A DNA stretch of 38,016 nt from Crocinitomicaceae bacterium (GTDB taxonomy: Bacteria > Bacteroidota > Bacteroidia > Flavobacteriales_D > Crocinitomicaceae): positions 1 through 38,016 of the forward strand of contig JAGQYP010000038.1 in the NCBI GenBank assembly GCA_020436025.1. The letters are read 5' to 3'. The notes under the pieces are model-generated. The model had not been told where the DNA came from, ran no database searches, and saw only the letters and a list, made by a program, of their open reading frames with translations. The position numbers and the translations under genes are program-made. This document shows, piece by piece, positions 1-9,303 of this stretch; position 1 is the first letter of the stretch, and each line of letters opens with the position of its first letter.

Positions 1-119
1 AAATCATCAGTTGCAAAGACTGAATTTATAACTTAAATTTAAGCTCCCTTGGTAAACTTTAGTTTGAAGACTTACAATTTGCGCATTCGAAGAGGTAGTT
101 ATTGATTGAAAATTGGCTT

Positions 120-185
120 CCCTTCGACAGGACTTCGGCTAATTATTCCGTTTTACTTCATAATTGCTCAGCCCGCTCAGGGACC
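120..185. repeat. REP-like element, interrupted copy
   Basis: The stretch opens with CCCTTCGACA and closes with GCTCAGGGACCG. The same two ends occur almost next to each other at 26648-26670. Here about 40 extra bases lie between them. This looks like one copy of a dispersed intergenic repeat, but the family name and copy number cannot be known from this window. Confidence 0.45.
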
Positions 186-270
186 GATAATTTAGAGTTA
201 AGTAGGCCGCAATAACTTTCAGTCTCAACCCTCTAAAATTCAATGCGGCCATTACTTGAATCTTTTTAGG

Positions 271-324
271 GTCGCTGAGCATTTTCGAGCGAAACAAAGT
301 GGAGTCGAGAAAAAGTCGAAGCGC
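271..324. repeat. REP-like imperfect palindrome
   Basis: GTCGCTGAGC at 271-280 and GTCGAAGCG at 315-323 form the outer arms of an imperfect palindrome, with TCGAGCG and GGAGTCGA inside. The 'CGCTGAGC ... TCGAAGCG' form resembles palindromic intergenic repeats common in bacterial genomes. It lies downstream of the gene ending at 375 and could affect transcript ends. That role is inferred. Confidence 0.4.
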
Positions 325-374
325 CTAAGTTTATTGCTTCAACAGAAATTCATTTTCAGTAGAAAAGTGATTGT

Positions 375-983
375 CTATTTCAACTGAATACTATTTTCGA
401 TCTCTGTCCCCGATGGTTTACTGATTTCAAGAATGGATTCTTCTTTAAAATGGAAAAAATTCGAGATTAGATAGTCTTGAATCGCTGGGTAAGTCGTTTT
501 GAAATGTTGCCCATTCATTTTTAGGGGAACGGAAGATACCGGATTATAAAAACGGATGGCCAAGCTATCTTTTTGGGTATTAAAATTAACATAAGTAATA
601 TGTCGATGATGGATGATTTCCAATTCGAAAGAATCGTTCCGGCTATAAAATACAGTCGAGAAGTCCTCGTGGAATAATCTGCCAGAAATGGTGTGAATGG
701 TGGTATCACAAATATTGTTTTTCCCTTTTTTCGGTATGGTTTTGGCAGTAAAAATTTTGGACCAAACGTGTTGGTATTTGTTGCAGTTGACATAAGTATT
801 AGGCTGAATGGAAGTCATCACTTCAATAAAGTGCTTTAGATTGAAGGTATCTTTTTTCGCATATTCCTCTTCAAAAGCTTTTTTCGCATCCAGGTATTCC
901 TGTAAATAGGGGTGAATGGTATCGTTTTGTGCCCAAGATAATGAGAGGAGAAGTAAAGTGAAAATGAGGAATAGAGATTTCAT
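375..983 (-). CDS. Secreted protein of unknown function, 202 aa
   Basis: I do not recognise a family. The protein starts with a clear Sec signal peptide (Lys at position 3, a Leu-rich core at about 4-16, likely cleavage after Trp-Ala near 18), so it is exported to the periplasm or beyond. The mature part has an acidic/basic helical start (about 25-50) and then a mixed, probably beta-rich body with two cysteines near 67 and 92. No membrane segment or lipobox is seen. The start is ATG. It begins 11 bases after the acyltransferase gene ends, so it is probably the last gene of the operon that starts at 9119. Its function is open. Confidence 0.75.
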   Translation of the reverse strand: MKSLFLIFTLLLLSLSWAQNDTIHPYLQEYLDAKKAFEEEYAKKDTFNLKHFIEVMTSIQPNTYVNCNKYQHVWSKIFTAKTIPKKGKNNICDTTIHTISGRLFHEDFSTVFYSRNDSFELEIIHHRHITYVNFNTQKDSLAIRFYNPVSSVPLKMNGQHFKTTYPAIQDYLISNFFHFKEESILEISKPSGTEIENSIQLK

Positions 984-994
984 AGATGCTCTTT

Positions 995-2323
995 TCAGAT
1001 CTCTAAAACCTGTCCAATCTTTTCTTCCAATTCTTCTTCTTTTTTTACAAATTTTCCTAGATCGATCTTGGCTTTTTTGATCTTATTTTTTTCAATCAAT
1101 ATTTTAAGTCTGTTGAACCAGTTATAGGCAATCAATCCTGTAATCGCTGGAACAGTAAAGTAATATATAACGCCCAACCAATAACTTGGATACACTAAAT
1201 GATAAAATAAAAAGATATAAGGGATATTGAAGAGTCCGATAAGCACTTTTCCTACCATCATTTTAACACCGCCCCAGAATACTTTTCTACGGAAAGAGCC
1301 TTCTACAAACCTCTTGGTAAAATAATAGGGAATAAAATTATGAACTGCTCCAACAAGTGCCAATGGAAATAGCAAAATTAAAAACAGCCAGTTGCCACTA
1401 TTGGACAATTTCCCTTTGGTTCTGTATTCATGAATGTACTTTTCCTTTAATCGGAATTTCTTCAACAAACTGAAGTACCCACTCACTTCTTTTTGCAACT
1501 GATCCATGTTTTCGGCATCGGTCTCTTCCTTGGCATTGATCTGATTTGCCAAATCACGGGAATACTTCCATCTCGCTGTCATGGGTAATTTCGGATCAAA
1601 ATCTTCCGCGTTCATTCCTTTACGGGTGATTCGCATGATGCCTTCGTGAAGTGGTTTTCGGTCTTTGTTTTTGTAATGGGTGATTTGTGCTTGCAGATTG
1701 GACTCGATTTTTTTGGTCACTTCTGTCATCACCGCCTGCGGATTTTCAGCATAGCGCTCTTTATAAGCGTTGACTTTGATGGGTTCGGAGTAAGAAATAA
1801 GCACGTCGCTTCTAAAATGATTCGGATCCGTATAATTGATTCCCACACTCACAATTTCCAAGTCAAAATCCCAATTGTATTTTTCCATGGCTCCAAAAGC
1901 GATTCTTACTGGACCTTTTTTCATCGGTTTGAGTCGACGAATAAAGGTGTCATCTGTAAAACCTTCTCCAAATAGCAAAAGCGATCTTCTTTTTTTAAGC
2001 AGATTGTGACAGGTATTGAATACAGCTTCATTTTTATCCAAAGCACCTTCACCGTCTAAACTTCTGTAGATTGGAAGCATGTGAACCGACCAAAATAAGG
2101 GTTTCAAAGCAGGCTTGAAAACATCCGATCTTACCATGAAATGAATGATGGTATTTTGCTGATCCGAAACCAAAAGTGGATCCAAAAAGGCGGAGGGATG
2201 ATTTAGGACAAAAACGGTACGAGACCTCCATTTTTTAGGTGGATTCACTAATTTGATTTTTCTGAAATAAACATTCAGAGAATACATCAAAGTGAATTTT
2301 AGTAACAAATAAATGGGTCTCAT
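995..2323 (-). CDS. PlsC-family glycerophospholipid acyltransferase
   Basis: This is a lysophospholipid acyltransferase-type protein of 442 aa that probably transfers an acyl chain to a glycerol phosphate or related lipid at the inner membrane. Near residue 40 is the Asn-His-Pro-Ser-Ala-Phe-Leu-Asp block (the catalytic His/Asp motif of the family), and Phe-Gly-Glu-Gly near 118-121 matches the FPEG-type substrate motif. The C-terminal part (about 310-410) has several hydrophobic segments, then a Lys/Glu-rich tail. This makes it longer than simple PlsC (about 250 aa) and like the long Bacteroidota forms. A GTG lies two codons upstream at 2329, but I prefer the ATG at 2323. It follows the kinase gene by about 35 bases. 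The substrate is unknown. Confidence 0.85.
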   Translation of the reverse strand: MRPIYLLLKFTLMYSLNVYFRKIKLVNPPKKWRSRTVFVLNHPSAFLDPLLVSDQQNTIIHFMVRSDVFKPALKPLFWSVHMLPIYRSLDGEGALDKNEAVFNTCHNLLKKRRSLLLFGEGFTDDTFIRRLKPMKKGPVRIAFGAMEKYNWDFDLEIVSVGINYTDPNHFRSDVLISYSEPIKVNAYKERYAENPQAVMTEVTKKIESNLQAQITHYKNKDRKPLHEGIMRITRKGMNAEDFDPKLPMTARWKYSRDLANQINAKEETDAENMDQLQKEVSGYFSLLKKFRLKEKYIHEYRTKGKLSNSGNWLFLILLFPLALVGAVHNFIPYYFTKRFVEGSFRRKVFWGGVKMMVGKVLIGLFNIPYIFLFYHLVYPSYWLGVIYYFTVPAITGLIAYNWFNRLKILIEKNKIKKAKIDLGKFVKKEEELEEKIGQVLEI

Positions 2324-2358
2324 GGGCACATTTTTGGTGGCACAAAGCTAACAAAAAC

Positions 2359-3657
2359 CTAAGAGAATGGAATATGGATGGTAAAAATTGTATTCGGCGA
2401 ATTTTGACACTGAATGACCCCATCAATTTGTTCGGTCAGAATTTTAATCACATCAAAACCTGAAGTTGGCGCACTGTTTTCCCAAAGTTTTAAGTCAAAA
2501 CCAGATCCATTATCTTCAATTTTTAAGATATTGTATTGATCGTCTTTGGTAATCTCAAAGGTGATTGTAGGAATTTCTACCTGATCGAATCCATGCTTGA
2601 TGGAATTGGCCAGAATCTCCGTAATGATCAACCCCAAATAAAACATGTCATTCGGATGAATACTAAAAGTATCGAGTCTTTTAACCAAGCTGATATTTTT
2701 CGAAAACCCTTCACTGCTTTGAATGTGACGCACCAAGTCAGACAAATAAGTACTGAAATCATCTTTGCTGATAAATCCCTTATTCATAATGTTTTGGTGG
2801 ATCAAAGACATGGAAAGAATTCGATTTTCAAGTTCTTTGAATTGATTTGGGTGAACTTCTCTGCCTGTATTCAAATATTTTATTCTGATCAATGACAAGA
2901 TGATCTGAAGGTTATTGGCCACGCGATGGTGAACTTCTTGAAGCAAGAGATTGAGAGATTTATTTTGTCTGCGGATTTCTGTGTTTTTCTTTTGCAATTC
3001 TTTCAAAATATTCTCCAGGTCTTCGGTTCTTTTATTGACCAATTGTTCCAATTCACTTTTGTACAATTCCAATTCCTGATTTCTTTTGATTTGGATGATT
3101 TTTACGGAAGCAATGTTGGCAATGGTTTCCAATGTCTCCAAATGTTCTTTGGTGAAATGATCCTTATCCTCATGTTCCGAGTCAATAACTCCAATCACCT
3201 TTTTATTATAAAGAATGGGAACGGTGATTTGAGAATTAAACACAGATTTTTTATCTCCATTTGAAGTATTCGAAGCGATAATGGGTTTGCCCGAAGTCGC
3301 CACATCCGTGATAATGCCTTTCTCAACCCCAATGGTTCGAATGAATTTCAATTTGTCAGAAAAAGCTTGATGGGAAGAGTGGAAACTTACCAATTCCAGT
3401 TGGTTTTCATTCAGAATGTAAAACGAACAATCCTCAAAACCTAAACTGTAGATGGCTTTGTCCACGATTTCATTCGCCACACCTTGAATACTGGTTTTTT
3501 CGATAAGAATTTGGGTAAGATTCTGAATCGACTTGTATTTGTTCTCTACCGTCAATTCAGGATCAAAAATTCTATTCTCTTTGATCGTATTTGGTTCTTT
3601 CTTTTTCAATCTTGGTTTTTGCAGTAAGTTGGGTTGAACCCGACCTAAAACTAGCAA
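2359..3657 (-). CDS. GAF-domain soluble sensor histidine kinase (HisKA_2)
   Basis: The protein has a short basic N-terminus, a GAF sensory domain (about 45-190), a coiled-coil linker (about 190-240), a HisKA_2 dimerisation/phosphoacceptor motif with the His-His-Arg-Val-x-Asn-Asn core (acceptor His near 244), and a HATPase_c domain with an N-box (Glu347, Asn351) and an Asp-Asn-Gly-Ser-Gly G-box near 382-386. No transmembrane segment is seen, so it is probably cytoplasmic and senses a small ligand or a partner. There is no ATG before residue 283, so a TTG start is required: TTG at 3657 (used here) or TTG at 3609. A stop lies just upstream at 3661-3663. It sits 16 bases after the PorP/SprF gene; no response regulator is nearby. 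Confidence 0.87.
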   Translation of the reverse strand: MLVLGRVQPNLLQKPRLKKKEPNTIKENRIFDPELTVENKYKSIQNLTQILIEKTSIQGVANEIVDKAIYSLGFEDCSFYILNENQLELVSFHSSHQAFSDKLKFIRTIGVEKGIITDVATSGKPIIASNTSNGDKKSVFNSQITVPILYNKKVIGVIDSEHEDKDHFTKEHLETLETIANIASVKIIQIKRNQELELYKSELEQLVNKRTEDLENILKELQKKNTEIRRQNKSLNLLLQEVHHRVANNLQIILSLIRIKYLNTGREVHPNQFKELENRILSMSLIHQNIMNKGFISKDDFSTYLSDLVRHIQSSEGFSKNISLVKRLDTFSIHPNDMFYLGLIITEILANSIKHGFDQVEIPTITFEITKDDQYNILKIEDNGSGFDLKLWENSAPTSGFDVIKILTEQIDGVIQCQNSPNTIFTIHIPFS

Positions 3658-3673
3658 ATGTCAGATGAAAAAT

Positions 3674-4693
3674 CTAGGGGTTTTCGTCGAGTTCCTTCTT
3701 TTCTTCGGCAGATTCCTCTTTTTTTCCTCCGATTAAAATACCCAATGTCACTTCATGGCTTCCTTTTGAAGAAATTCTTATGGGAGAAATAGTAATGTCA
3801 TAAGAATAAGAGAGTTGGAAATGTCGACCAAAATTAAAACCAGCCATTAAGGAGATGGCATCTTGAAATCTGTAGCCTACCGCACCCCAAACAAAGTCGT
3901 TATATTCAAATTTAAGAGCCACATCAAAAGAAATGGGAGAAGGGTACATGTATTTCACAATTACACTAGGCGAAACAGAGAATTTTTCAGTCGCTCTCCA
4001 GATGTATCCGGCTGTAAAATAGGAGTGAATATTGAGCCTTGAATCAGATTTATTGGAGCCGAAATGGATTTTGTTCATGATCAAATTCGTGGCCGACAAT
4101 CCGATATAAAAATCATTGTGATAGATCCACAATCCCGCCTGCATGTCAAAAATATTCTGATTGGCTCCCATGCCTACAAATTCAATATAGGTTGGGTCGT
4201 TCGGATCCAAAGTCACCGCCTTATCCTGATCGAAACGATAATTACTCCAGCCAGCACCAACCCCTAGACTCATATTTACTTTTTGAGAAAGTGGTACGTG
4301 GAAAGCATAATTCATAAATACGCTAGTCTTTCCAAAAGCACCCCACTGATCATTGATGATTTTTCCACCCAGGGCATGTTTCATTCGCCCGGTTTTCACT
4401 TCAGGATTTTTGAAGAATTGCATGGCATCTGGATTAAAGCTAGCTCGAGGTCGATTGTCCTTTTTCTTCATCTTAACAGGAGCATGAGCCGTCAAAGTGA
4501 AAGTCAAAGGAGAATTCTGAATCCCCACCCACTGCTTTCTAAAACCTAAGTCAATATCAATCAAATCCTGAGTTCCGATTGCTGCAGGATTGTATAGAGA
4601 AGGATTGAAGAAAAATTGGGTGTATTGACTCTGCTGCTGACCAAAAACTATCAGATTTACCGTAACGACCAAAAGAATAATTAACTTTTTCAT
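3674..4693 (-). CDS. PorP/SprF family type IX secretion membrane protein
   Basis: This 339 aa protein has a signal peptide (cleavage near Val-Phe-Gly-Gln, about 18-19) and then the hallmark PorP/SprF opening: Gln-Tyr-Thr-Gln-Phe-Phe-Phe-Asn followed by Asn-Pro-Ala. The rest is a run of alternating amphipathic strands, as in an outer-membrane barrel, and it ends in a short acidic/lysine tail. Family members help deliver or anchor particular T9SS cargo at the cell surface and are often encoded right after a large cargo gene. Here the gene follows the 1387-residue type B cargo by 5 bases, so the two are very likely partners (inference). The start is ATG. Confidence 0.92.
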   Translation of the reverse strand: MKKLIILLVVTVNLIVFGQQQSQYTQFFFNPSLYNPAAIGTQDLIDIDLGFRKQWVGIQNSPLTFTLTAHAPVKMKKKDNRPRASFNPDAMQFFKNPEVKTGRMKHALGGKIINDQWGAFGKTSVFMNYAFHVPLSQKVNMSLGVGAGWSNYRFDQDKAVTLDPNDPTYIEFVGMGANQNIFDMQAGLWIYHNDFYIGLSATNLIMNKIHFGSNKSDSRLNIHSYFTAGYIWRATEKFSVSPSVIVKYMYPSPISFDVALKFEYNDFVWGAVGYRFQDAISLMAGFNFGRHFQLSYSYDITISPIRISSKGSHEVTLGILIGGKKEESAEEKKELDENP

Positions 4694-4698
4694 AGCGC

Positions 4699-7600
4699 TT
4701 ATCTTATTATGGTTACTGATCCTGACAGGGGTTCGTCAGAGCCGTTATTAAAATCAATTACAAAGTAGTAGGAGCCCAAAGGCAAGTCCTTACCACGATA
4801 TCTTCCATCCCAAGGGGTGGTGTAGCCTTCACTTTCAAATAGAGTATTTCCCCAACGGTTGACAATGATCACCTTGCATTCGGGGTAGAATTTATTCAGA
4901 TCCGGTATTTCCCACGTATCATTAATTCCATCTCCATCGGGAGTAAAAGCTGTTGGGATGTCAGGATTGAAAGGAATACAAGCGTAGTAATTGATCGAAA
5001 TGGTATCATGCTGATCTGGGCAATATTGCTTGGATACCGTCCAGACCAAAGTATTCGGATTTCCATTAATTCCTGAAACAATGACGCTCAAAGCCGTATC
5101 ATTATCAAGGACTCCATTGCCATCTACAACACTCCAAATCCCCATTCCATAATCCGGTTGGAGTGCGATGAGGTTAATCTGATCGGTCGTGTCACAAAGA
5201 TCCTGATCTCCGCCGGCATCAATAATCGAAGGCGCTTCGGTTGAGATCACCACTAAAGTATCTTTACTGGAAGTACAATTTCCATTGCTTATCGTCCAGA
5301 CAAATCGGTTCTCTCCGGCAAAAAGATTGCTTACAAATGCATTATTGGAATTAGGCTGTGTAATCGTTCCCGATCCAAAAATGTTGGTCCACAATCCAGA
5401 TCCAATGGTCGGTAAATTGCCAGATAAATTCGCTGTATCACCACATGTGTGAATTGTATCCGCAACTAAGGCCATGCTTGGCGTTTCCCATCGATTTATT
5501 ACTACGGTATCCACGTTGCTAGAGCAAATGGAATTGGTGATCTGCCAGGTTAATATCGTAGCACCATAAGGTAGATTTCGAATAGTTGTGTTGGGATTAT
5601 TTGGATTATCAATCGCTCCAGAACCTGAAACAACTGTCCAGGTTCCTGTTCCCACCGTTGGGTTATTCCCTGCTAATCCAGTGGTATCGGTTACACAAAG
5701 ATCAATATCCAAACCAGCAGTAGCATTATCAGGAAGGGCAATGACTTCCACATCAAAACTACATGTATTTGAATTCCCAGAATTGTCTACAAGAAGATAG
5801 GAAATAGTAGTGGTTCCAATTGGAAAAACATCTCCTGAAGTTAATCCAGTTCCATCGGTTCGGGTTAAAACAGGAACATCACAATTATCAGAAATCACAG
5901 GACTCGTCCAAGTAATGATGGTGTCACAAGTTTGTTGATCTAATGGACAAACAATGACAGGAGCGATAGTGTCCAATACAGTGAGGTCAAACTGGCAAGA
6001 ATCCAAATTTCCTGCACTATCCGCCGCAATCATGTAAACCGTCTGAACTCCAGCTGCCAAATTGGTTCCAGGTGCGGGAGATTGACTAATGGAAACTGCG
6101 CTACAAAAATCACTGGCTACCACTAGAGAAGTGTAATCTGGTAAAGTATAATTACAGGAAGAATCGACATATTCCGTTTGATTGGTTACACAAGTGGTAA
6201 TTGTTGGTGGAATATTGTCATTCACTAAAATATTGAAGTTGCAATCCGCACTATTTCCATTCCCATCTTGAACGGTAATCGTCACCATGGAATTTCCTGT
6301 GATGGTGGTTCCTGGTGCTGGAGTTTGGGAATAGACTAATGAAAAGGGAGCAGTGCAATTATCCGCAGCCACAGTAATAGCCGTATAATCTGGCATAGTG
6401 AATTCACACTGAGCATTGACTGCCACATTTTGATCTGAAGGACAATTTGTGAACACTGGAGCAAGTGTGTCTAAAAGATTTACACGAATCACACAAACAG
6501 CAGTATTTCCACTTGCATCCGTTGCCACGATGGAAACATCCGTATTGGACGATATTACCGTTCCAGCCGTCGGAGTTTGACTATAGCTAATTGTGCCCGA
6601 ACAGTTATCCAAAGCAGTTGCTTGAGGAGTATAGTCGATCAGAGTAGCCTGACAGTTCTGATCGACATTAATATCCACATTTGGCGGACAATTATTGAAA
6701 AAAGGACTGATCGTATCCAAAGCACTAATATTGAAGCTACAAGTGTTGGTATTTCCAGCTTCGTCCATCCCGGTAATAATGACAGGTTGCGTACCTGCAG
6801 CTAAGATGGTTCCAGGAGCTAAATTTTGTGAAAGTGTAATGTTTCCTGGTGCTGAGCAATTATCTACCGCACTAGCAGCCCCTGTGTAATTCACGACTGT
6901 ATAATCACAAGATGCTCCAACATAAACAGTACTATCCGAAGGGCAACTTATAATGGGGGAAATGGTATCGCTTAAGCTTACTAAGAACTGACATTGATTG
7001 GAATTGCCACTAGTATCGCTCACGGTCATGGTAATCAATTGAGATCCTAAGCTTCCTGGCAGAATGGTTCCTGCAACAGGAGACTGTGAAAAATTCAATT
7101 GTCCCGGAAGTAAGCAATTATCGATGGCTACGGTCATACCACTGTAATCAGGCAAAGAAGCTTCACACACTCCATTTAAAAAGAGGGTTTGATTAATAGG
7201 GCAAGTGACCGATGGCGGGAAAATATCAATCAGATCAAGATCGAAATTGCAGGAATTACTATTTCCAGATTCATCTTGAATGGTGATGGTCATAATATTG
7301 GTTGGACCCGAAACTGTGGCACCGATAGCAGGTAACTGGGAATAAGTTAAATTGATGGAATTAGAACAGTTGTCATTGGCGCTCACCAATGCACTGAAAT
7401 CAGGTACTAAAGCTTCACAATTATTATCTCCATTTACAGACTGCGTTCCCGGACAAGTGACTGAAGGAGAAATGGTATCCACTAAATTAACCGTGAATTG
7501 GCATTGAGAAGTATTACCTAAACCATCATCTGCTGTCATGGTAACCAACTGGTTTGCACCAAGACCTGATAAAATACCACCTGCAACAGGAGATTGAGAA

Positions 7601-8862
7601 ATTGCGATCACACCAGCATTGGTACAATTGTCTGATACAACTGTAACACCAGTATAATCAGGAACCGTTGCATCACAAGAAGCATTCGCATAGATATTCG
7701 TGTCGTTCGGACAAGAAATTGAGGGAGCGGTAGAATCTGTAAGAATGATATTAAAAGCACATTGATTCGTATTTCCCGCTTCATCAGTTACTGTAAAATC
7801 TAAATTTTGAATAGTACCATGATTGGCTAGAATGGTAGCAGCAGGTGGATTTTGACTAATCAATAAATTTCCTATCGAGGAACAATTGTCGGAAACGGTC
7901 AATAAACTTGAGAAGTCAGCAATGGAGTAAGAGCAAGAATTATCAACGTATACAGTTTGGTTTCCAGGACAACTTGCACTTGGAGAAGTAGTGTCTACAA
8001 TTGTTAAATTGAAGGAGCATGAATTGGAATTTCCATTTTCATCTTCCACCAAGAAGGAAATATTATGTGGATTTGACGCTGCGTCTAATATAGTCCCGGG
8101 TAATGGCGATTGGGTAATGGTAAGATTTGGTGTTGGGGTACACAAATCACTTACTGTAAGCGTAGAAGTGTAGTCCAAGAGGGTAGTTTGACAAGAATTA
8201 TTTCCAGGAATATTAATATCTCCCTGACAAGTGACTGAAGGAGGAGTATTATCTTCTCCAGTTATAATGATGTTGTCCATGGCGAGTGGCGGGTCATTGA
8301 CCAGGGAATTATCAAAAGTCCACATGATTCCAAATTCAAAAGATTGTCCATTTAAGGATGCTGGAAGGGGAAGAGTAGCAGTAGACCAAGCAGGGATATT
8401 GTAAAATGCATTGGATGCGTTTTGCCAGGTTGTACCTCCATCTGTTGAATAAACCATGGTTCCAAAATCATGGAAAGGTCCGCTAGCTCCGTTGTATCCT
8501 TCTCCAATTAATTTGTAATCTATGGTATACTGTAAATTCGTCAAACAAGCTGCATCAACAGTGGTAAAGACGATGGTGAATTCAGATCCCGAAGCCGCAT
8601 TATCATATCGGTATTGGATGTCTCCAGTTGTTCCACAGCCAGCATCAGGTCCCCCTTTCGAGATATAAACAGCATTTGATCCAGCCGCCGACGGTCCGTT
8701 TCCTGCACAGGTATTGATAATCCATTGATTAGAGGCAGAGCTACCGGTGGTACTCCATACGTTGGTAGGGCCCTCAAAATCTTCATTTAGAATTTCAACT
8801 GTTTGTGTGAAAACGAAGTAAGGAAGCGATACTATAAAAGCAAGTAAAATTCTCATTTTCAT
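4699..8862 (-). CDS. Giant HYR-repeat surface protein with type B T9SS sorting domain
   Basis: This 1387 aa secreted protein has a signal peptide (1-19), an N-terminal jelly-roll/MAM-like region (about 20-205), then about ten HYR-like repeats of roughly 84 residues. Each repeat carries Cys-Pro near its start, Asp-Asn-Cys in the middle and Gly-Asn-x-x-x-Cys-x-Phe near its end; the tenth is closest to the classic HYR form. Three further Ig-like repeats of about 84 residues follow (Gly-x-Gly-x-Trp core). Residues 1305-1387 form the gliding-motility-associated C-terminal (type B) sorting domain, opening with Ala-Phe-Thr-Pro-Asp-Gly-Asp-Gly-Ile-Asn-Asp. It is probably displayed or released by T9SS as an adhesin-like filament. 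The four cysteines per repeat could form disulfides. The start is ATG; the small secreted protein gene ends two bases upstream. Confidence 0.93.
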   Translation of the reverse strand: MKMRILLAFIVSLPYFVFTQTVEILNEDFEGPTNVWSTTGSSASNQWIINTCAGNGPSAAGSNAVYISKGGPDAGCGTTGDIQYRYDNAASGSEFTIVFTTVDAACLTNLQYTIDYKLIGEGYNGASGPFHDFGTMVYSTDGGTTWQNASNAFYNIPAWSTATLPLPASLNGQSFEFGIMWTFDNSLVNDPPLAMDNIIITGEDNTPPSVTCQGDINIPGNNSCQTTLLDYTSTLTVSDLCTPTPNLTITQSPLPGTILDAASNPHNISFLVEDENGNSNSCSFNLTIVDTTSPSASCPGNQTVYVDNSCSYSIADFSSLLTVSDNCSSIGNLLISQNPPAATILANHGTIQNLDFTVTDEAGNTNQCAFNIILTDSTAPSISCPNDTNIYANASCDATVPDYTGVTVVSDNCTNAGVIAISQSPVAGGILSGLGANQLVTMTADDGLGNTSQCQFTVNLVDTISPSVTCPGTQSVNGDNNCEALVPDFSALVSANDNCSNSINLTYSQLPAIGATVSGPTNIMTITIQDESGNSNSCNFDLDLIDIFPPSVTCPINQTLFLNGVCEASLPDYSGMTVAIDNCLLPGQLNFSQSPVAGTILPGSLGSQLITMTVSDTSGNSNQCQFLVSLSDTISPIISCPSDSTVYVGASCDYTVVNYTGAASAVDNCSAPGNITLSQNLAPGTILAAGTQPVIITGMDEAGNTNTCSFNISALDTISPFFNNCPPNVDINVDQNCQATLIDYTPQATALDNCSGTISYSQTPTAGTVISSNTDVSIVATDASGNTAVCVIRVNLLDTLAPVFTNCPSDQNVAVNAQCEFTMPDYTAITVAADNCTAPFSLVYSQTPAPGTTITGNSMVTITVQDGNGNSADCNFNILVNDNIPPTITTCVTNQTEYVDSSCNYTLPDYTSLVVASDFCSAVSISQSPAPGTNLAAGVQTVYMIAADSAGNLDSCQFDLTVLDTIAPVIVCPLDQQTCDTIITWTSPVISDNCDVPVLTRTDGTGLTSGDVFPIGTTTISYLLVDNSGNSNTCSFDVEVIALPDNATAGLDIDLCVTDTTGLAGNNPTVGTGTWTVVSGSGAIDNPNNPNTTIRNLPYGATILTWQITNSICSSNVDTVVINRWETPSMALVADTIHTCGDTANLSGNLPTIGSGLWTNIFGSGTITQPNSNNAFVSNLFAGENRFVWTISNGNCTSSKDTLVVISTEAPSIIDAGGDQDLCDTTDQINLIALQPDYGMGIWSVVDGNGVLDNDTALSVIVSGINGNPNTLVWTVSKQYCPDQHDTISINYYACIPFNPDIPTAFTPDGDGINDTWEIPDLNKFYPECKVIIVNRWGNTLFESEGYTTPWDGRYRGKDLPLGSYYFVIDFNNGSDEPLSGSVTIIR

Positions 8863-8864
8863 AC

Positions 8865-9119
8865 TCAGTCTTCGATAATGGTATATTTTTCAGGTTCCTT
8901 TAAAATGAGTTTTTGCTTTTGCTTGGGCATTTCTTTGAAGTCAGATTTTTTGATCTCGATCGTTTCCTTCTTTAGCTCTCTAGAATTTTTAGTTTGAATG
9001 GGTTTGATAGGATTTCCTTCATTGTTGATGGTTTCCACTTTAGTAGGCGGCCCCATTTTCGATTGACCGAAAGCAAACGGGATCAAAATAAGGGTGGTCA
9101 AAGCAAGGATATATTTCAT
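8865..9119 (-). CDS. Small secreted lysine-rich protein, 84 aa
   Basis: The family is not recognised. There is a signal peptide (1-18, cleavage near Phe-Gly-Gln) and then a 65-residue, highly charged, Lys/Glu-rich mature part with no cysteine and no membrane segment. The start is ATG. The stop is two bases before the start of the giant HYR protein, so the two are translated from one message, and this is the first gene of the six-gene run. A role as accessory or chaperone for the surface protein is possible but not shown. In front of the ATG lies a small dyad, TACTAAT (9123-9129) and ATTAGTA (9135-9141). Confidence 0.7.
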   Translation of the reverse strand: MKYILALTTLILIPFAFGQSKMGPPTKVETINNEGNPIKPIQTKNSRELKKETIEIKKSDFKEMPKQKQKLILKEPEKYTIIED

Positions 9120-9303
9120 AGCTACTAATTTTTGATTAGTATATCAAATTGAATACCAATATAATAAAAACGAGTGAAGTTGAATAGGTAAGGAATAGAA
9201 TTGTGTGTTGGTTTTTTAGCCTATGGCAGAACTATTTGATTTACCTGCTCGAATGAAGTCCTAAAATCTAAAAGGTGAACAATTCAAAAGTCCAAAAACG
9301 TGT
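9120..9303. other. Gap upstream of the T9SS operon
   Basis: This 184-base gap lies between the barrel protein (ending at 9304) and the first gene of the T9SS operon. It holds the dyad at 9123-9141, five bases of spacer between arms, directly in front of the start codon. I found no good TAnnTTTG promoter box on the minus strand (the nearest, reading TCAATTTG at 9145-9152, has one mismatch) and no clear terminator. Confidence 0.4.

Larger units (their letters stand above)
1..374. other. Gene-free left end with REP-like fragments
   Basis: No convincing gene is seen here; the next gene (minus strand) ends at 375. The stretch holds two REP-like fragments (120-185 and 271-324, listed separately) and a 7-base inverted repeat, GGCCGCA at 205-211 against TGCGGCC at 244-250, with a 32-base loop. 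No oligo-T tract follows in the direction that would make it a clear terminator for the gene ending at 375. Confidence 0.6.
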
